The notes below the pieces were generated by a model. The model ran no database searches. It worked only from the letters and a program-made list of their open reading frames with translations, and was not told the DNA's origin. 64,000 nt of DNA from Anaerolineaceae bacterium (GTDB taxonomy: Bacteria; Chloroflexota; Anaerolineae; Aggregatilineales; Phototrophicaceae). Shown here one piece after another: positions 1 to 8,013 of the stretch (its first letter is position 1; each line of letters starts with the position of its first letter). The DNA is taken from contig NZXX01000001.1 of the NCBI GenBank assembly GCA_002702065.1, positions 124,001 through 188,000 on the forward strand, in the 5' to 3' direction. Made by a program: the position numbers and the translations under genes.

Positions 1-760
1 CGAGGATGTTGTACCCGGCGTCGACATGCACCACCTCACCGGTAACGGCGCTGCCCAGCTCGGATGCCAGCCACAGGGCCGTATTGCCGATGTCATCCTG
101 TGAAACCAGTTTACGCAAGGGCGCGGCTTTCTCGGAATACTTGAGCATCAGCCGGAAGCCGGGCACCCCCGCCGCGGCCAGTGTTTTGATCGGCCCGGCG
201 CTGATGGCATTCACCCGGATATTCTTTGGCCCCAGGTCGTTCGCCAGATAGCGGGTGATCGTTTCCAGCGCGGCTTTGGCGACCGCCATCACATGATATT
301 TCGGCATGACTTTTTCTGAAGCATAGTAAGTCATGCTCAGGATACTGCCGCCGTCGGCCATCAGTGGTTCGGCGCGTTTTGCCATCGCGATCAGGCTGTA
401 GGCGCTGATGTCGAGGGCCAGCTTGAACCCTTCGCGCGAGACATCGACGAACCGCCCGCCGAGGTCGTCGCGGTTGGCGAACGCGACGGAGTGTACCAGC
501 GTGTCGAGCCGCTTATAGCGGGCCTCGAATTTCTCGAACAGGGCGTCCAGTTCGCTGTCATCTGTGACATCGCATTGTTCGACGAAATCGCAGTCGATTT
601 CTTCCGCCAGTGGCCGAACACGCTTTTCCAGCATGTCCCCGGCATAGCTGAGCGCAATCGTAGCGCCCTCGTCGTGCAGGCGTTTGGCAATGCCCCATGC
701 GATGGAATTCTTGTTTGCCACACCAAATATCAAGACGACTTTGCCGTCCATTAAACCCAT
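1..760 (-). CDS. fabI: Enoyl-[acyl-carrier-protein] reductase (NADH), partial at left edge
   Basis: Catalyses the last reductive step of each fatty-acid elongation cycle, reducing trans-2-enoyl-ACP in the cytoplasm. The 253 residues visible show a short-chain dehydrogenase fold with the FabI-type N-terminal glycine motif ([14 protein letters not shown], about residues 12-25). The catalytic Tyr-155 and Lys-162 sit in the Y-x6-K spacing within [15 protein letters not shown]. The DAGYNIL segment near the C-terminus is also typical. ATG at 760 is preceded by AGGAGA at good spacing. The gene lies about 105 bp downstream of the PfkB-kinase operon on the same strand. The last few residues run off the window. 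Family assignment is firm; FabI rather than a generic SDR follows from the glycine-motif and active-site spacing. Confidence 0.93.
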   Translation of the reverse strand, partial: MGLMDGKVVLIFGVANKNSIAWGIAKRLHDEGATIALSYAGDMLEKRVRPLAEEIDCDFVEQCDVTDDSELDALFEKFEARYKRLDTLVHSVAFANRDDLGGRFVDVSREGFKLALDISAYSLIAMAKRAEPLMADGGSILSMTYYASEKVMPKYHVMAVAKAALETITRYLANDLGPKNIRVNAISAGPIKTLAAAGVPGFRLMLKYSEKAAPLRKLVSQDDIGNTALWLASELGSAVTGEVVHVDAGYNIL

Positions 761-865
761 AATAATTTCTCCTCATCAAGAGCAGCGTGATGCGCTAATT
801 TAACACGCGAACAGGTTCGGCGCTATGGCCTGCCTGACCATCGCCGGTGAATCGCGTTTGACGCA

Positions 866-1753
866 CTAACCATACTGGCGCTGCCATTCTGCTTCGACAT
901 AGGCCGCGCTGATTTCCGGATGTACCAGTTGTGGTGAGGTCACGGTGATCCCGCCGGTGATCGTCGCCAGTTGCAGGCAGCGTTCTGCCGGGTAGCCCTG
1001 GGCGTGGCCGTAGAGATAACCCGCAAAGAAGGCATCGCCAGCCCCATTCGTGTCGACTTGAGCATAAGTCGTCAGGGCAGGTTGCTCCAACCATTCATGA
1101 TTCTGCGTCAGGGCGGTGGACCCGTCCCTGCCATGCGTGCAGACCACCAGCTGCTTGCCCTGTGCGATCATGGATTGCATGAAAGTGCGGACGTCCGGCA
1201 TGGCATCTGAACTCATAAACAGCACATCGGCAGCTTCGATGAAGTCCTGATGATAGCGGTTGTGCCCATCATAATCGTGAATATCACACCAGATCGGTTT
1301 GGCGTGCTGCCGCGCCAGCGGGATCAACCAGCGGCAGTAGTTGATGATATTCAGCACCACCAGATCACAGCTGGCGATCTCGGCATCGAGGCGTTCCAGG
1401 TCGATTTCCGGCTCGAAGGTGGCGTAAGTCGCATAAATCGAGATACGCCCACCCGTTGTGTCCATCAGGTTGATATGGCGTTCGGTGCCCTGCGGGTCAG
1501 GGTCGTACAAAAAGCGAAGCTGCTCGTGGGCGAACGTTTCGCGGATGATCGTGCCCGGCGTATCGTCACCAACCAGCGCGTGCAGGGTGACGTCGAACCC
1601 CAGACGGTTGAGGTTGAGTGCTTTGCCCGCGCCCGTTGACCCGACCGCTTCGTGATAGCCCTTGCTGAAAAGCGTTTGGGATTTGGGTGGGGGAAAGGCA
1701 TCCAGTTGAACGATGCTATCGTAGGAAATACCGCCTGCGACCAGTATACGCAT
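866..1753 (-). CDS. PfkB-family carbohydrate kinase
   Basis: Predicted ATP-dependent kinase of a sugar or nucleoside, ribokinase superfamily, about 295 residues. The N-terminal MRILVAGGISYD strand and the C-terminal signature DTNGAGDAFFAGYLYG, with the catalytic Asp in GAGD, are clear. An internal GSTGAGKALNLNRLG segment matches the substrate-side glycine motif. I place the start at the ATG at 1753, which has GAGG upstream and follows the tautomerase stop by 2 bp. A TTG two codons earlier is possible. Substrate cannot be read from the sequence. Tight spacing to the tautomerase and SGNH genes suggests co-transcription. Confidence 0.88.
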   Translation of the reverse strand: MRILVAGGISYDSIVQLDAFPPPKSQTLFSKGYHEAVGSTGAGKALNLNRLGFDVTLHALVGDDTPGTIIRETFAHEQLRFLYDPDPQGTERHINLMDTTGGRISIYATYATFEPEIDLERLDAEIASCDLVVLNIINYCRWLIPLARQHAKPIWCDIHDYDGHNRYHQDFIEAADVLFMSSDAMPDVRTFMQSMIAQGKQLVVCTHGRDGSTALTQNHEWLEQPALTTYAQVDTNGAGDAFFAGYLYGHAQGYPAERCLQLATITGGITVTSPQLVHPEISAAYVEAEWQRQYG

Positions 1754-1755
1754 GA

Positions 1756-2145
1756 TCAAACCTCAACCCGATAATTCAGCTCCAGTTCGTCACCGGGCAG
1801 GCCACGGATCCCCCAGTTGTGGCGCGGCGTCTCAAAAATAGTGATTTCGACATCGTTGGGGGCGATATCCGCTTCTGCTGCCAGCCGGGCGAACAACAGC
1901 CGGATCAACGCTTTTTTGGCTTCTGCTGAGCGTCCCTCGAACATGGAAATTTCGATGATGGTATAGCGTTCTGACCGATCTGCCGGGTAAATAAAATTCT
2001 CCGGTTCCAGCGGGATAAACCGGTGAAAGCGTTTGTCCGGTGGATAAGCCAGCGCCTCGACTACGCAAGCATGAATCGTGTCGGAGAGGACCTGGCGGTG
2101 CTGTTCGATATGGCTTTTTCGCCCGTATATTTTGATCTGTGACAT
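1756..2145 (-). CDS. Tautomerase-family protein lacking the N-terminal proline
   Basis: A 129-residue protein resembling the Tautomerase_2 group. Conserved-looking blocks are KRFHRFIPLEPENF, RYTIIEISMFEGRS and PRHNWGIRGLPGDEL. Tautomerases normally use Pro-1, exposed after Met removal, as the general base. Here Met is followed by Ser-Gln-Ile-Lys, so the standard catalytic residue is absent at this start. No upstream in-frame start that would supply a proline is evident. It sits between the SGNH hydrolase (3 bp) and the PfkB kinase (2 bp), so it is surely co-transcribed with them. Biochemical role is unknown. Confidence 0.82.
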   Translation of the reverse strand: MSQIKIYGRKSHIEQHRQVLSDTIHACVVEALAYPPDKRFHRFIPLEPENFIYPADRSERYTIIEISMFEGRSAEAKKALIRLLFARLAAEADIAPNDVEITIFETPRHNWGIRGLPGDELELNYRVEV

Positions 2146-2148
2146 GGC

Positions 2149-2895
2149 TTATTCATCCCTGATGGTGAGCAGCAGACGGCGCAGTTCCGTGTTCAGCAGC
2201 GCATACCCTGCCGGGTTGAGGTGCAGCTCGTCAACGCTATAGGCCGGGTTGAGCAAACCGCGTTCGTCGGCCAGCAGATGATACGCATCCAGCACCGGGA
2301 CATCCAGTGACCGGATATGCTGATTAACCGTATTGATGGCGGCGGCAATCTCACTGGACCAGACCGGGCGGCGTTGCAGCGGTGGTTCACCGACCGGGAA
2401 AATGGTTGTCAAAACCACAACTGCGCCGACAGCCTGTGCATCCGCAACGATCTTGTCGATATTGGCCTTGCAGGTGTCGACGATGGTTTCACGATTTTCG
2501 GGGAACAGCGGGATCGTCTTCAGGTCATTGACGCAGACCTGCACCACCAGCACATCCGGTTGGATGGGCGTGACATGCGCCTCGAAGCGCAGCGCGACCT
2601 GCGCCGACGTCTGCGAACCGATGCCGCGATTAATAAACGTGAACTGCGGCAAGTCCGATGGCGCCGGCCATTGCTGCGCCCGCGAATCGCCATAAAAGAG
2701 TACGATTGGCTGGGCTAGCGGTGCCATTTCTGGCTGCGCTGGAAAACTATCCATCCCCAGCGGGTCGAGCCGTACGGTATTGAGCTGACGATAATAGCGG
2801 TCCGTCAACCGGTATAGATAGACATTCAGCCCGACGGATACGATCAACAGCGCCAGCAGCAGCCCGCCGACCACCCGGCCCAGTTGTCGCCTCAC
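2149..2895 (-). CDS. Membrane-anchored SGNH/GDSL hydrolase
   Basis: Likely extracytoplasmic esterase or deacetylase of about 248 residues. A hydrophobic segment at the N-terminus (VVGGLLLALLIVSVGLNVYLY) should act as a membrane anchor. Block I is VLFYGDSRAQQW with the nucleophile Ser. The oxyanion Asn is in VVQVCVNDL, and the catalytic Asp/His pair is in DELHLNPAGY. I choose the GTG at 2895 because it overlaps the upstream stop as GTGA and has GGAG upstream. A longer reading would enter the preceding gene. The neighbourhood gives no substrate; O-acetyl groups on cell-surface glycans are one guess. Confidence 0.82.
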   Translation of the reverse strand: MRRQLGRVVGGLLLALLIVSVGLNVYLYRLTDRYYRQLNTVRLDPLGMDSFPAQPEMAPLAQPIVLFYGDSRAQQWPAPSDLPQFTFINRGIGSQTSAQVALRFEAHVTPIQPDVLVVQVCVNDLKTIPLFPENRETIVDTCKANIDKIVADAQAVGAVVVLTTIFPVGEPPLQRRPVWSSEIAAAINTVNQHIRSLDVPVLDAYHLLADERGLLNPAYSVDELHLNPAGYALLNTELRRLLLTIRDE

Positions 2896-3413
2896 GTGGC
2901 GTACTGCTCCACGACAAAGCAGCACATCCCGGTCAGGTCTTCCGCTTCCAGTGTGGCCTGTGCATGCTGGCGGATGAAGTGTTGAATTTCAGGATGTTCG
3001 CGGCACAGCCGGGTGGCGCTTTCTTCATCGCCATAAAGCCCCAGGACCAGAAACTGATCGGGCTGGTCGAGGCTCTTCAGCAGCCAGTCAAAAGTGAAAT
3101 GGGGCAGCACACGGCGGCGCAGCTCAAACAGTTGTTTGCGGCTGTCGATAAAAGCTTCGACCTGCGCTGGATTTTTGATCCGCCAGATCGCGTAAACGGC
3201 ATGGCTGGGCACATCCTGCGAGGGACCGTCGACCTCCAGCAGCAGTTCGTAGACGTCACCCTGACGAACGGCGCGGGCCTCCTCCTCTGCATCGAACACC
3301 TGAAACAACGTGCCGTGACCATCAGCCATCGGGCGCAGCGTGATGGTTTCATCGCTGCTGAGGTGGGGCGTTTGATCCGCAGCAATATCGGATCGAAGGA
3401 CATAAACAGGCAT
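2892..3413 (-). CDS. Antibiotic-biosynthesis-monooxygenase-like (dimeric alpha/beta barrel) protein
   Basis: A soluble 173-residue protein. The central part (HAVYAIWRIKNPAQVEAFIDSRKQ onward, to FVVEQYAT) alternates strands and amphipathic helices as in ABM-type dimeric alpha-beta barrels, and includes the FLVLGLYGDEESA strand-turn. No catalytic signature stands out, so it could be a small monooxygenase, a heme-binding relative or simply a structural homologue. ATG at 3413 has an excellent AGGAGG. Its end overlaps the SGNH start by 4 bp and the MFS stop lies 24 bp upstream. Fold assignment is moderate, function unknown. Confidence 0.6.
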   Translation of the reverse strand: MPVYVLRSDIAADQTPHLSSDETITLRPMADGHGTLFQVFDAEEEARAVRQGDVYELLLEVDGPSQDVPSHAVYAIWRIKNPAQVEAFIDSRKQLFELRRRVLPHFTFDWLLKSLDQPDQFLVLGLYGDEESATRLCREHPEIQHFIRQHAQATLEAEDLTGMCCFVVEQYAT

Positions 3414-3437
3414 GGTTCATCCTCCTGAATACGAGGA

Positions 3438-4817
3438 TTATTCTATCGCGCCTGCCAGTGCCTTTGCCATATCTGCGGGTTGATTTTCAATGGGTTGGGC
3501 CGCCTGATAGACATTCACTTTGACCTGGCTGAGGGCCCACAAGGCCACCAGCAGCCCGACAAATTCCAGAACAAACACGCTGCCATAGGCCAGTTGCAGG
3601 TTATCGGTCAGCGCCAGCACCATATCGCGGATAATGCCACCGCCCGATACGCCAAAGCCACGCGCAAACGTGACCAGCAGCGTCCAGAAGCCGAGAAACG
3701 TGCCCGCCCGCGACGCCGGACTCATATCCATCATCAGGCCGAGGGTGCCGATATTCCACAGGCCCAGCCCCAGCCCCAGCAGGATCAGACCCGGTGTGAC
3801 CAGCCAGCGGACTGCGCCCAGCGAAGACACCGCGAAAAGGCCGAATGTCGCTACCAGCACCGCCACGCCGATATAGGACATGTTGGTGTTATCCAGCCAT
3901 TTGATGCGCCGCGACAGCCACAAAAACAGCAGCGACCCCAAAATCGACATGCTGCCCCAGTAAGCCGCAAAACGGGTCGTGTGTCGGGCATCCATCTGGA
4001 AGACATCCGCCGCAAATGGTTCGAGCACCAGGTCCTGCGCGAAGGCAAACAGCATCGACAAGGCGAGGTAAAACAGGAAAAAGCGCGTGTGACGGTTGTG
4101 CCAGACCAGCCGCAGATCAGCCCAGACGGAGGTGCTGGTTTCGCTGGCGGTGCTGCTTTCGACGCTGCCGGTGCTGCGGCGTTCTTCCCCCAGCAGCGAG
4201 AAAAACCACAGGCTGCCGAGAATAACCGCTGTGATGATGAACAGGTTTTGCAGCGTGTCTGGCGTAAAGCTGAGGCCGGTGGTATTGTCCGTCGTAGGCA
4301 GCATGACGCCAAACAGGATGCCGCCAATCGTGAAGCCGAGCAGCAGAAAAGTCCAGACCAGCCCAACAGCCCGGCCTCGCTGATGTTCCGGCGTGCGGTC
4401 GTAGATGAGCGCCAGAAAGGTGCTGCCGGAAAGCGCATTGCCGAGGCTGAACAGCAGCAGTGACAGCGAAAGCACCACCCACATCGCTGGTGTCGCATCG
4501 GCACCCCGCGCCAGTGCCGCCGTTGCCAGCCCCAGCGCAAACAGGCTGAGGACCATCAACGCCCGGCCCAGCCACACCCAGAACAGGCGGCGATACCCGG
4601 TGATGGCGTGGCGGTCGGAAACACGCCCGGCCCACACGCCCAGCGGGGCCAGAAAATAGCGCAGGCTGACCAGCAGGCCAATGGGGGTGGCGCTGAAGCC
4701 CAGATCACTGATCATGATGCGGTTCCAGACGCCGGTTGCCAGTACGTCAGCCATGCCGGAACCCAGATGAAACAGGCCAATCTTGAGATTGCGGGCGATG
4801 CTCAGGTTTTTCTTCAT
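3438..4817 (-). CDS. PucC/BCD-type major facilitator superfamily transporter
   Basis: Polytopic inner-membrane protein of 459 residues with about 12 hydrophobic segments. The opening NLKIGLFHLGSGMADVLATG and the LGFSATPIGLLVSLRYFLAP block resemble the PucC (bacteriochlorophyll delivery, BCD) branch of MFS. GRVSDRHAITGYRR corresponds to the loop 2-3 MFS motif. Members of this branch occur in phototrophs, where they assist light-harvesting assembly, and in many non-phototrophs, where their cargo is unknown. No photosynthesis gene cluster lies in this window, so a pigment role is not supported. It heads the minus-strand operon that ends with the PfkB kinase or fabI. Confidence 0.8.
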   Translation of the reverse strand: MKKNLSIARNLKIGLFHLGSGMADVLATGVWNRIMISDLGFSATPIGLLVSLRYFLAPLGVWAGRVSDRHAITGYRRLFWVWLGRALMVLSLFALGLATAALARGADATPAMWVVLSLSLLLFSLGNALSGSTFLALIYDRTPEHQRGRAVGLVWTFLLLGFTIGGILFGVMLPTTDNTTGLSFTPDTLQNLFIITAVILGSLWFFSLLGEERRSTGSVESSTASETSTSVWADLRLVWHNRHTRFFLFYLALSMLFAFAQDLVLEPFAADVFQMDARHTTRFAAYWGSMSILGSLLFLWLSRRIKWLDNTNMSYIGVAVLVATFGLFAVSSLGAVRWLVTPGLILLGLGLGLWNIGTLGLMMDMSPASRAGTFLGFWTLLVTFARGFGVSGGGIIRDMVLALTDNLQLAYGSVFVLEFVGLLVALWALSQVKVNVYQAAQPIENQPADMAKALAGAIE

Positions 4818-4952
4818 GGAAGGCTCTTAGCTTTGCGCAGATTTATGCAGAAAATTATAGATTTTATTGCAGGTACGGTCAATGAAAATGAATAAATCTG
4901 CCCACCTTCTCATAATTGATGTGGTAGAATGTGCCTCAAAAGGGGGTAACCC

Positions 4953-5414
4953 ATGGTTCAGGAATCGCGCTACAACAAAGTTCTGGTTCCACTGGATGGC
5001 TCTGGCTGGTCACAGCGGGCCGTACCTCATGCCGCCGACATTGCACGCACCAATAATGCCGAATTGATCCTGCTGCATGTGTTTCGGCCACCGGCCTCGG
5101 AATACACCGATCAGCTTTCGCTGGCCGGGCAGGACAACCAGATTCAGCAAATGCGTGAACAAATGAAACAATACCTCATTGGCCTGCGCACAGAGCTGCG
5201 CGGCGAACATCTTCAGGTGCGCACCCATATGGTCGAAGGCGGCTCGGTGGCGCATCTGGTATGCGATTATGTCAACAGTGAAGGCGTGGACCTGGTCGTG
5301 ATGAGCACGCATGGCCGTTCCGGTATTGCGCAGTTCCTGTTTGGCAGTGTTGCCAACAAGATCATGCAATGTGTCAAAATTCCGGTGCTGCTCATCCACC
5401 CGGAAAAAGATTGA
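4953..5414 (+). CDS. Universal stress protein, UspA family
   Basis: A 153-residue single Usp domain. The N-terminal strand KVLVPLDGSGWSQRAVPHAA and the C-terminal nucleotide-binding loop STHGRSGIAQFLFGSVAN (G-x2-G-x9-G-S) indicate an ATP-binding subtype. Start ATG at 4953 follows a G-rich Shine-Dalgarno (GGGGG). It stands alone on the plus strand between two minus-strand operons, convergent with the DUF402 gene with 7 bp between stop codons. Usp proteins act in stress survival; the specific trigger cannot be read here. Confidence 0.92.
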   Translation: MVQESRYNKVLVPLDGSGWSQRAVPHAADIARTNNAELILLHVFRPPASEYTDQLSLAGQDNQIQQMREQMKQYLIGLRTELRGEHLQVRTHMVEGGSVAHLVCDYVNSEGVDLVVMSTHGRSGIAQFLFGSVANKIMQCVKIPVLLIHPEKD

Positions 5415-5421
5415 TAGCGGC

Positions 5422-5898
5422 CTAGGGGCGCTGAATATCCTGAAAAGGGGCGGTGCGCCGCGTCACCCGTTGACGAATCGCCTCGACCGCGTGCTGTGCC
5501 TGCTGATAATCCGCAGCGGGTAAGTCCAGCGCGTCAAATTCGTCTTCATCCAGCAGGATAACCGTGCCATCGGGCTGCACAAACACATCCAGCGCCAGAT
5601 CGTCGGCCCGTACACTGGCTGGTTCGATGACCGCCGGGCGCGTAATGTTGCAGTACCAGCCTTTAAGCTGCCTGTTTTGCCCGTCTTCGATGCGAAACAC
5701 GTTATACCAGCGGTCGGTATAGAACCACTCGGTGAACACATCGCCTTTGCGAAAGGTGACAAAACCCGCATCGGACTCCCTGCCATTGAAGGTCGCTTGC
5801 AGGCAAACAAAATGCGCCCCACGCTCCAGCACCACGCCGTCATACTGCCACACGACGTGGCCTTCGTGGTCGCACTTGTAAACGGTGAAATCCGTCAT
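5422..5898 (-). CDS. DUF402 domain protein
   Basis: A 158-residue protein matching the DUF402/FomD-like barrel. The core WYCNITRPAVIEP, followed by DLALDVFVQPDG and LLDEDEFDAL, places the acidic residues that in characterised relatives bind divalent metal for nucleoside di/triphosphate hydrolysis. The start overlaps the end of the thiamine pyrophosphokinase gene as ATGA, so translation is likely coupled. Enzymatic activity is inferred from the family only. Confidence 0.85.
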   Translation of the reverse strand: MTDFTVYKCDHEGHVVWQYDGVVLERGAHFVCLQATFNGRESDAGFVTFRKGDVFTEWFYTDRWYNVFRIEDGQNRQLKGWYCNITRPAVIEPASVRADDLALDVFVQPDGTVILLDEDEFDALDLPAADYQQAQHAVEAIRQRVTRRTAPFQDIQRP

Positions 5899-6551
5899 GC
5901 CCGGCCAATCGTATGGACGACCAGCAGCAGCCCCTCACGCAGCCGGACCCGTGCCTGTTCCGCATCCATCACATTACTGACGCCGCGTGCGGGGCCAAAC
6001 TTGAGCGTTTCATCGCGCAGGGGATAATACAGGTTTTCCGTCTGAATGCCATACGCATCGCCACTCATCGGGATGAGCGAAACCGTATCCCCCTTGCTGC
6101 CGTCGATACAGTGTTCGCCGGGGTAGATCAGCCATGTTTCCTGGGCGCGGCTGACCAGTCGTACATCTCGATCTTGCAGACCGGGCAGCGCCAGCAGGTA
6201 GATGTTCGCCATCGTCTGGTCCAGCCTGCCACCCATCGCGCCAAACACGCGCACCCAGTCCGCCTGCTGCTCGACAGCCCACAGCAGCGCCATTTCCAGA
6301 TCGGTTTCATTTTTCTCGCGCGGGTAACGTTGAACGCTGACGCCCTGTGCTTCCAGGCGGGCCAGTTCATCCGCGTCGACCGAGTCCATATCCCCGATAA
6401 CCATGTTCAGGTCAACACCATAATCCCGCGCGACTCTGACGCCGCCATCCGCGGCGACGGCCTGTGCGCCATGACTTTGTTCCAGGGCACGCCGGGGCAT
6501 GGGGCCATCATGGGTGCTGCCATTGGCAAATATCAGTATTTTTCGGTTCAA
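5895..6551 (-). CDS. thiN: Thiamine pyrophosphokinase
   Basis: Transfers pyrophosphate from ATP to thiamine to make thiamine diphosphate. The 218-residue protein has the family motifs in order: AADGGVRVARDYG, VIGDMDSVDADE, YPREKNETDLEMALLWA, GAMGGRLDQTMANI, and C-terminal GVSNVM. Residues of the nucleotide and metal site (GDMDS, ETD, GGRLDQ) are intact. Start is TTG at 6551 with AGGA eight bases upstream; no ATG fits. It lies 20 bp after the Gly-93 alpha/beta hydrolase and overlaps DUF402 by 4 bp. No TPP riboswitch-like leader is apparent, and none is expected inside this operon. Confidence 0.93.
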   Translation of the reverse strand: MNRKILIFANGSTHDGPMPRRALEQSHGAQAVAADGGVRVARDYGVDLNMVIGDMDSVDADELARLEAQGVSVQRYPREKNETDLEMALLWAVEQQADWVRVFGAMGGRLDQTMANIYLLALPGLQDRDVRLVSRAQETWLIYPGEHCIDGSKGDTVSLIPMSGDAYGIQTENLYYPLRDETLKFGPARGVSNVMDAEQARVRLREGLLLVVHTIGRA

Positions 6552-6570
6552 GGAATAATTCCTGTAGGCA

Positions 6571-7593
6571 TCAATGCGAACGGCGTTTCCAGCGATCTTT
6601 GATTTCTAACCTGCTTACATCCGGGGTGTCAAGGAAATCCATCAGCAGGCGGAAAAACCGTTCATGCTCAAGCATGGGGAAATGGCGCACGCCATCCAGC
6701 AGCACCGGCAGCAGCGAATCTTCCTTGTCGGTGGTCAGGTAATTCCATACCTTATCACCCGGTGGTTCGATGACTTCATCGTTTTTGCCATGCACTACGA
6801 CCACCGGCATCGCCAGCCGTCGCAGGGTGTCCAGCATGTCACCCGCGTCGTAGACCATCATGCTGGCGGCAATGGCCCGGTCATCGGCTTTGTGGACATC
6901 AATTTTCAGCTTGTCGTATTCCGGCTCGGTGCGGCTGAAACACAGGTCGAGCAGGCGCTGCGGGGAGACTTTTTTCTCCTCGATCAGACGCTGAAACAGC
7001 ATGTTATTTGTATTTTGGGTCGGCGCCTTGCGGGCCGGGTTGGTGGCAGACGCGGTTGGAGCCGGGGTGCGGCGGGCGGCATGTTCGGCCAGGGCTGCAC
7101 GCATGGCTGAACTCATGCTCATGACCGTTGATTCCGAAACTCCCGGCTGGCTGCGGAGGGGTTCGGCCCGGCGCGTTGCTGCCATCACATCCGGCAGAAT
7201 CGTGGCGCGCTGGTCCAGGTCACCGGGGTCGAACAACGGGGCGTTGCACAGCAGCATACGGGGAACGCGTTCCTGATGCCGTCGCGCAAACTCCACAGCG
7301 ACCAAAGCCCCCAGCCCGTGCCCGACCAGGGCCGTTTTGGGGATCGCCATTTTTTCGACAAAGTCTTCGAGCAGGCGAATCTGATGTTCCAGCGAATATT
7401 TGCGGGGGTCCTTGACCGAATCGCCAAAGCCGTACAGGTCAATCGCATAGACCTTGTAGTTGATCTTGAGCTGCTGCATGGTGGGAATCCAGTAGCGCCA
7501 TGATCCCAGCCATGTATGCAGCAGGATGATCGGGCGGCCCCGGCCCAGTACTTCATAATGAATTAGGTCTTCGCCGATGCTGATCGCGCTCAT
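6571..7593 (-). CDS. Alpha/beta hydrolase-fold protein with Gly at the nucleophile position
   Basis: A 340-residue alpha/beta hydrolase fold: oxyanion region PIILLHTWLGSWRYW, the nucleophile elbow ALVGHGLGALVAVE, acid strand VVVVHGKNDEVIEP and terminal VRHFPMLEHERF. The elbow should read G-x-S-x-G, but position 93 is Gly (GGG codon), so the classic catalytic Ser is missing. The paralogue at 20038 has Ser at exactly residue 93. An Ala/Thr/Pro-rich insert around residues 160-195 replaces part of the cap domain. It lies 10 bp after the CheY-like receiver gene and 20 bp before thiN, in the giant-kinase operon. A binding or scaffold role is my inference. Confidence 0.87.
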   Translation of the reverse strand: MSAISIGEDLIHYEVLGRGRPIILLHTWLGSWRYWIPTMQQLKINYKVYAIDLYGFGDSVKDPRKYSLEHQIRLLEDFVEKMAIPKTALVGHGLGALVAVEFARRHQERVPRMLLCNAPLFDPGDLDQRATILPDVMAATRRAEPLRSQPGVSESTVMSMSSAMRAALAEHAARRTPAPTASATNPARKAPTQNTNNMLFQRLIEEKKVSPQRLLDLCFSRTEPEYDKLKIDVHKADDRAIAASMMVYDAGDMLDTLRRLAMPVVVVHGKNDEVIEPPGDKVWNYLTTDKEDSLLPVLLDGVRHFPMLEHERFFRLLMDFLDTPDVSRLEIKDRWKRRSH

Positions 7594-7602
7594 AAATGCG
7601 AC

Positions 7603-7986
7603 CTAGACCGCGCCAATTTGCTGCAAGATTTCGGCAATGCGACGATTCAATTCTTCCGGCGCGAACGGTTTCAGAATATAGGCAACTGCCCCGGCCCGGA
7701 TGCCGGTCTGAATTTCTTCGTCCTGGCCTTTGGCTGACAAAAATACCACAGGAATATCTTTCAACTCGTCTACCGCTTTCATCTGGCGACAGGCTTCGTA
7801 ACCGGTCATTCTGGGCATTCGCACATCCATCATAACCAGGTCCGGCTTGGTTTCCATCGCCAGCAGTGTTTCATAGGCTTCCTGCCCGTTGGCGGCCTGG
7901 GTCACGGTGTGCCCGGCATACATGAGCGTGAAGTTGATTAACTCACGAATATCGCGCTCGTCTTCTGCAACAAGAATATGTGCCAT
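7603..7986 (-). CDS. Single-domain response regulator (CheY-like)
   Basis: A stand-alone receiver domain, 127 residues, with no output domain. The acidic pocket is in VAEDERD, the phospho-acceptor is Asp-54 in PDLVMMDVRMPRMTGYEA, the switch Ser is at 84 and the conserved Lys-86 in LSAKGQDE. It follows the 2737-residue histidine kinase by 28 bp on the same strand, so that kinase is the likely phospho-donor. With no DNA-binding part it probably acts through protein-protein contact or as a phosphate relay or sink. Confidence 0.93.
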   Translation of the reverse strand: MAHILVAEDERDIRELINFTLMYAGHTVTQAANGQEAYETLLAMETKPDLVMMDVRMPRMTGYEACRQMKAVDELKDIPVVFLSAKGQDEEIQTGIRAGAVAYILKPFAPEELNRRIAEILQQIGAV

Positions 7987-8013
7987 GCCCGCCTTATCCT
8001 TTGCTAGGTGCTG

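Noticed and set aside
3480..4463. Plus-strand frame opposite the PucC-type transporter
   Set aside because: Gln/Arg-rich translation with no fold; the minus strand clearly codes for a 12-helix transporter.
3438..4817. PucC homologue as proof of phototrophy
   Set aside because: BCD-type MFS proteins are common in non-phototrophs and no reaction-centre or bacteriochlorophyll synthesis genes occur in the window.
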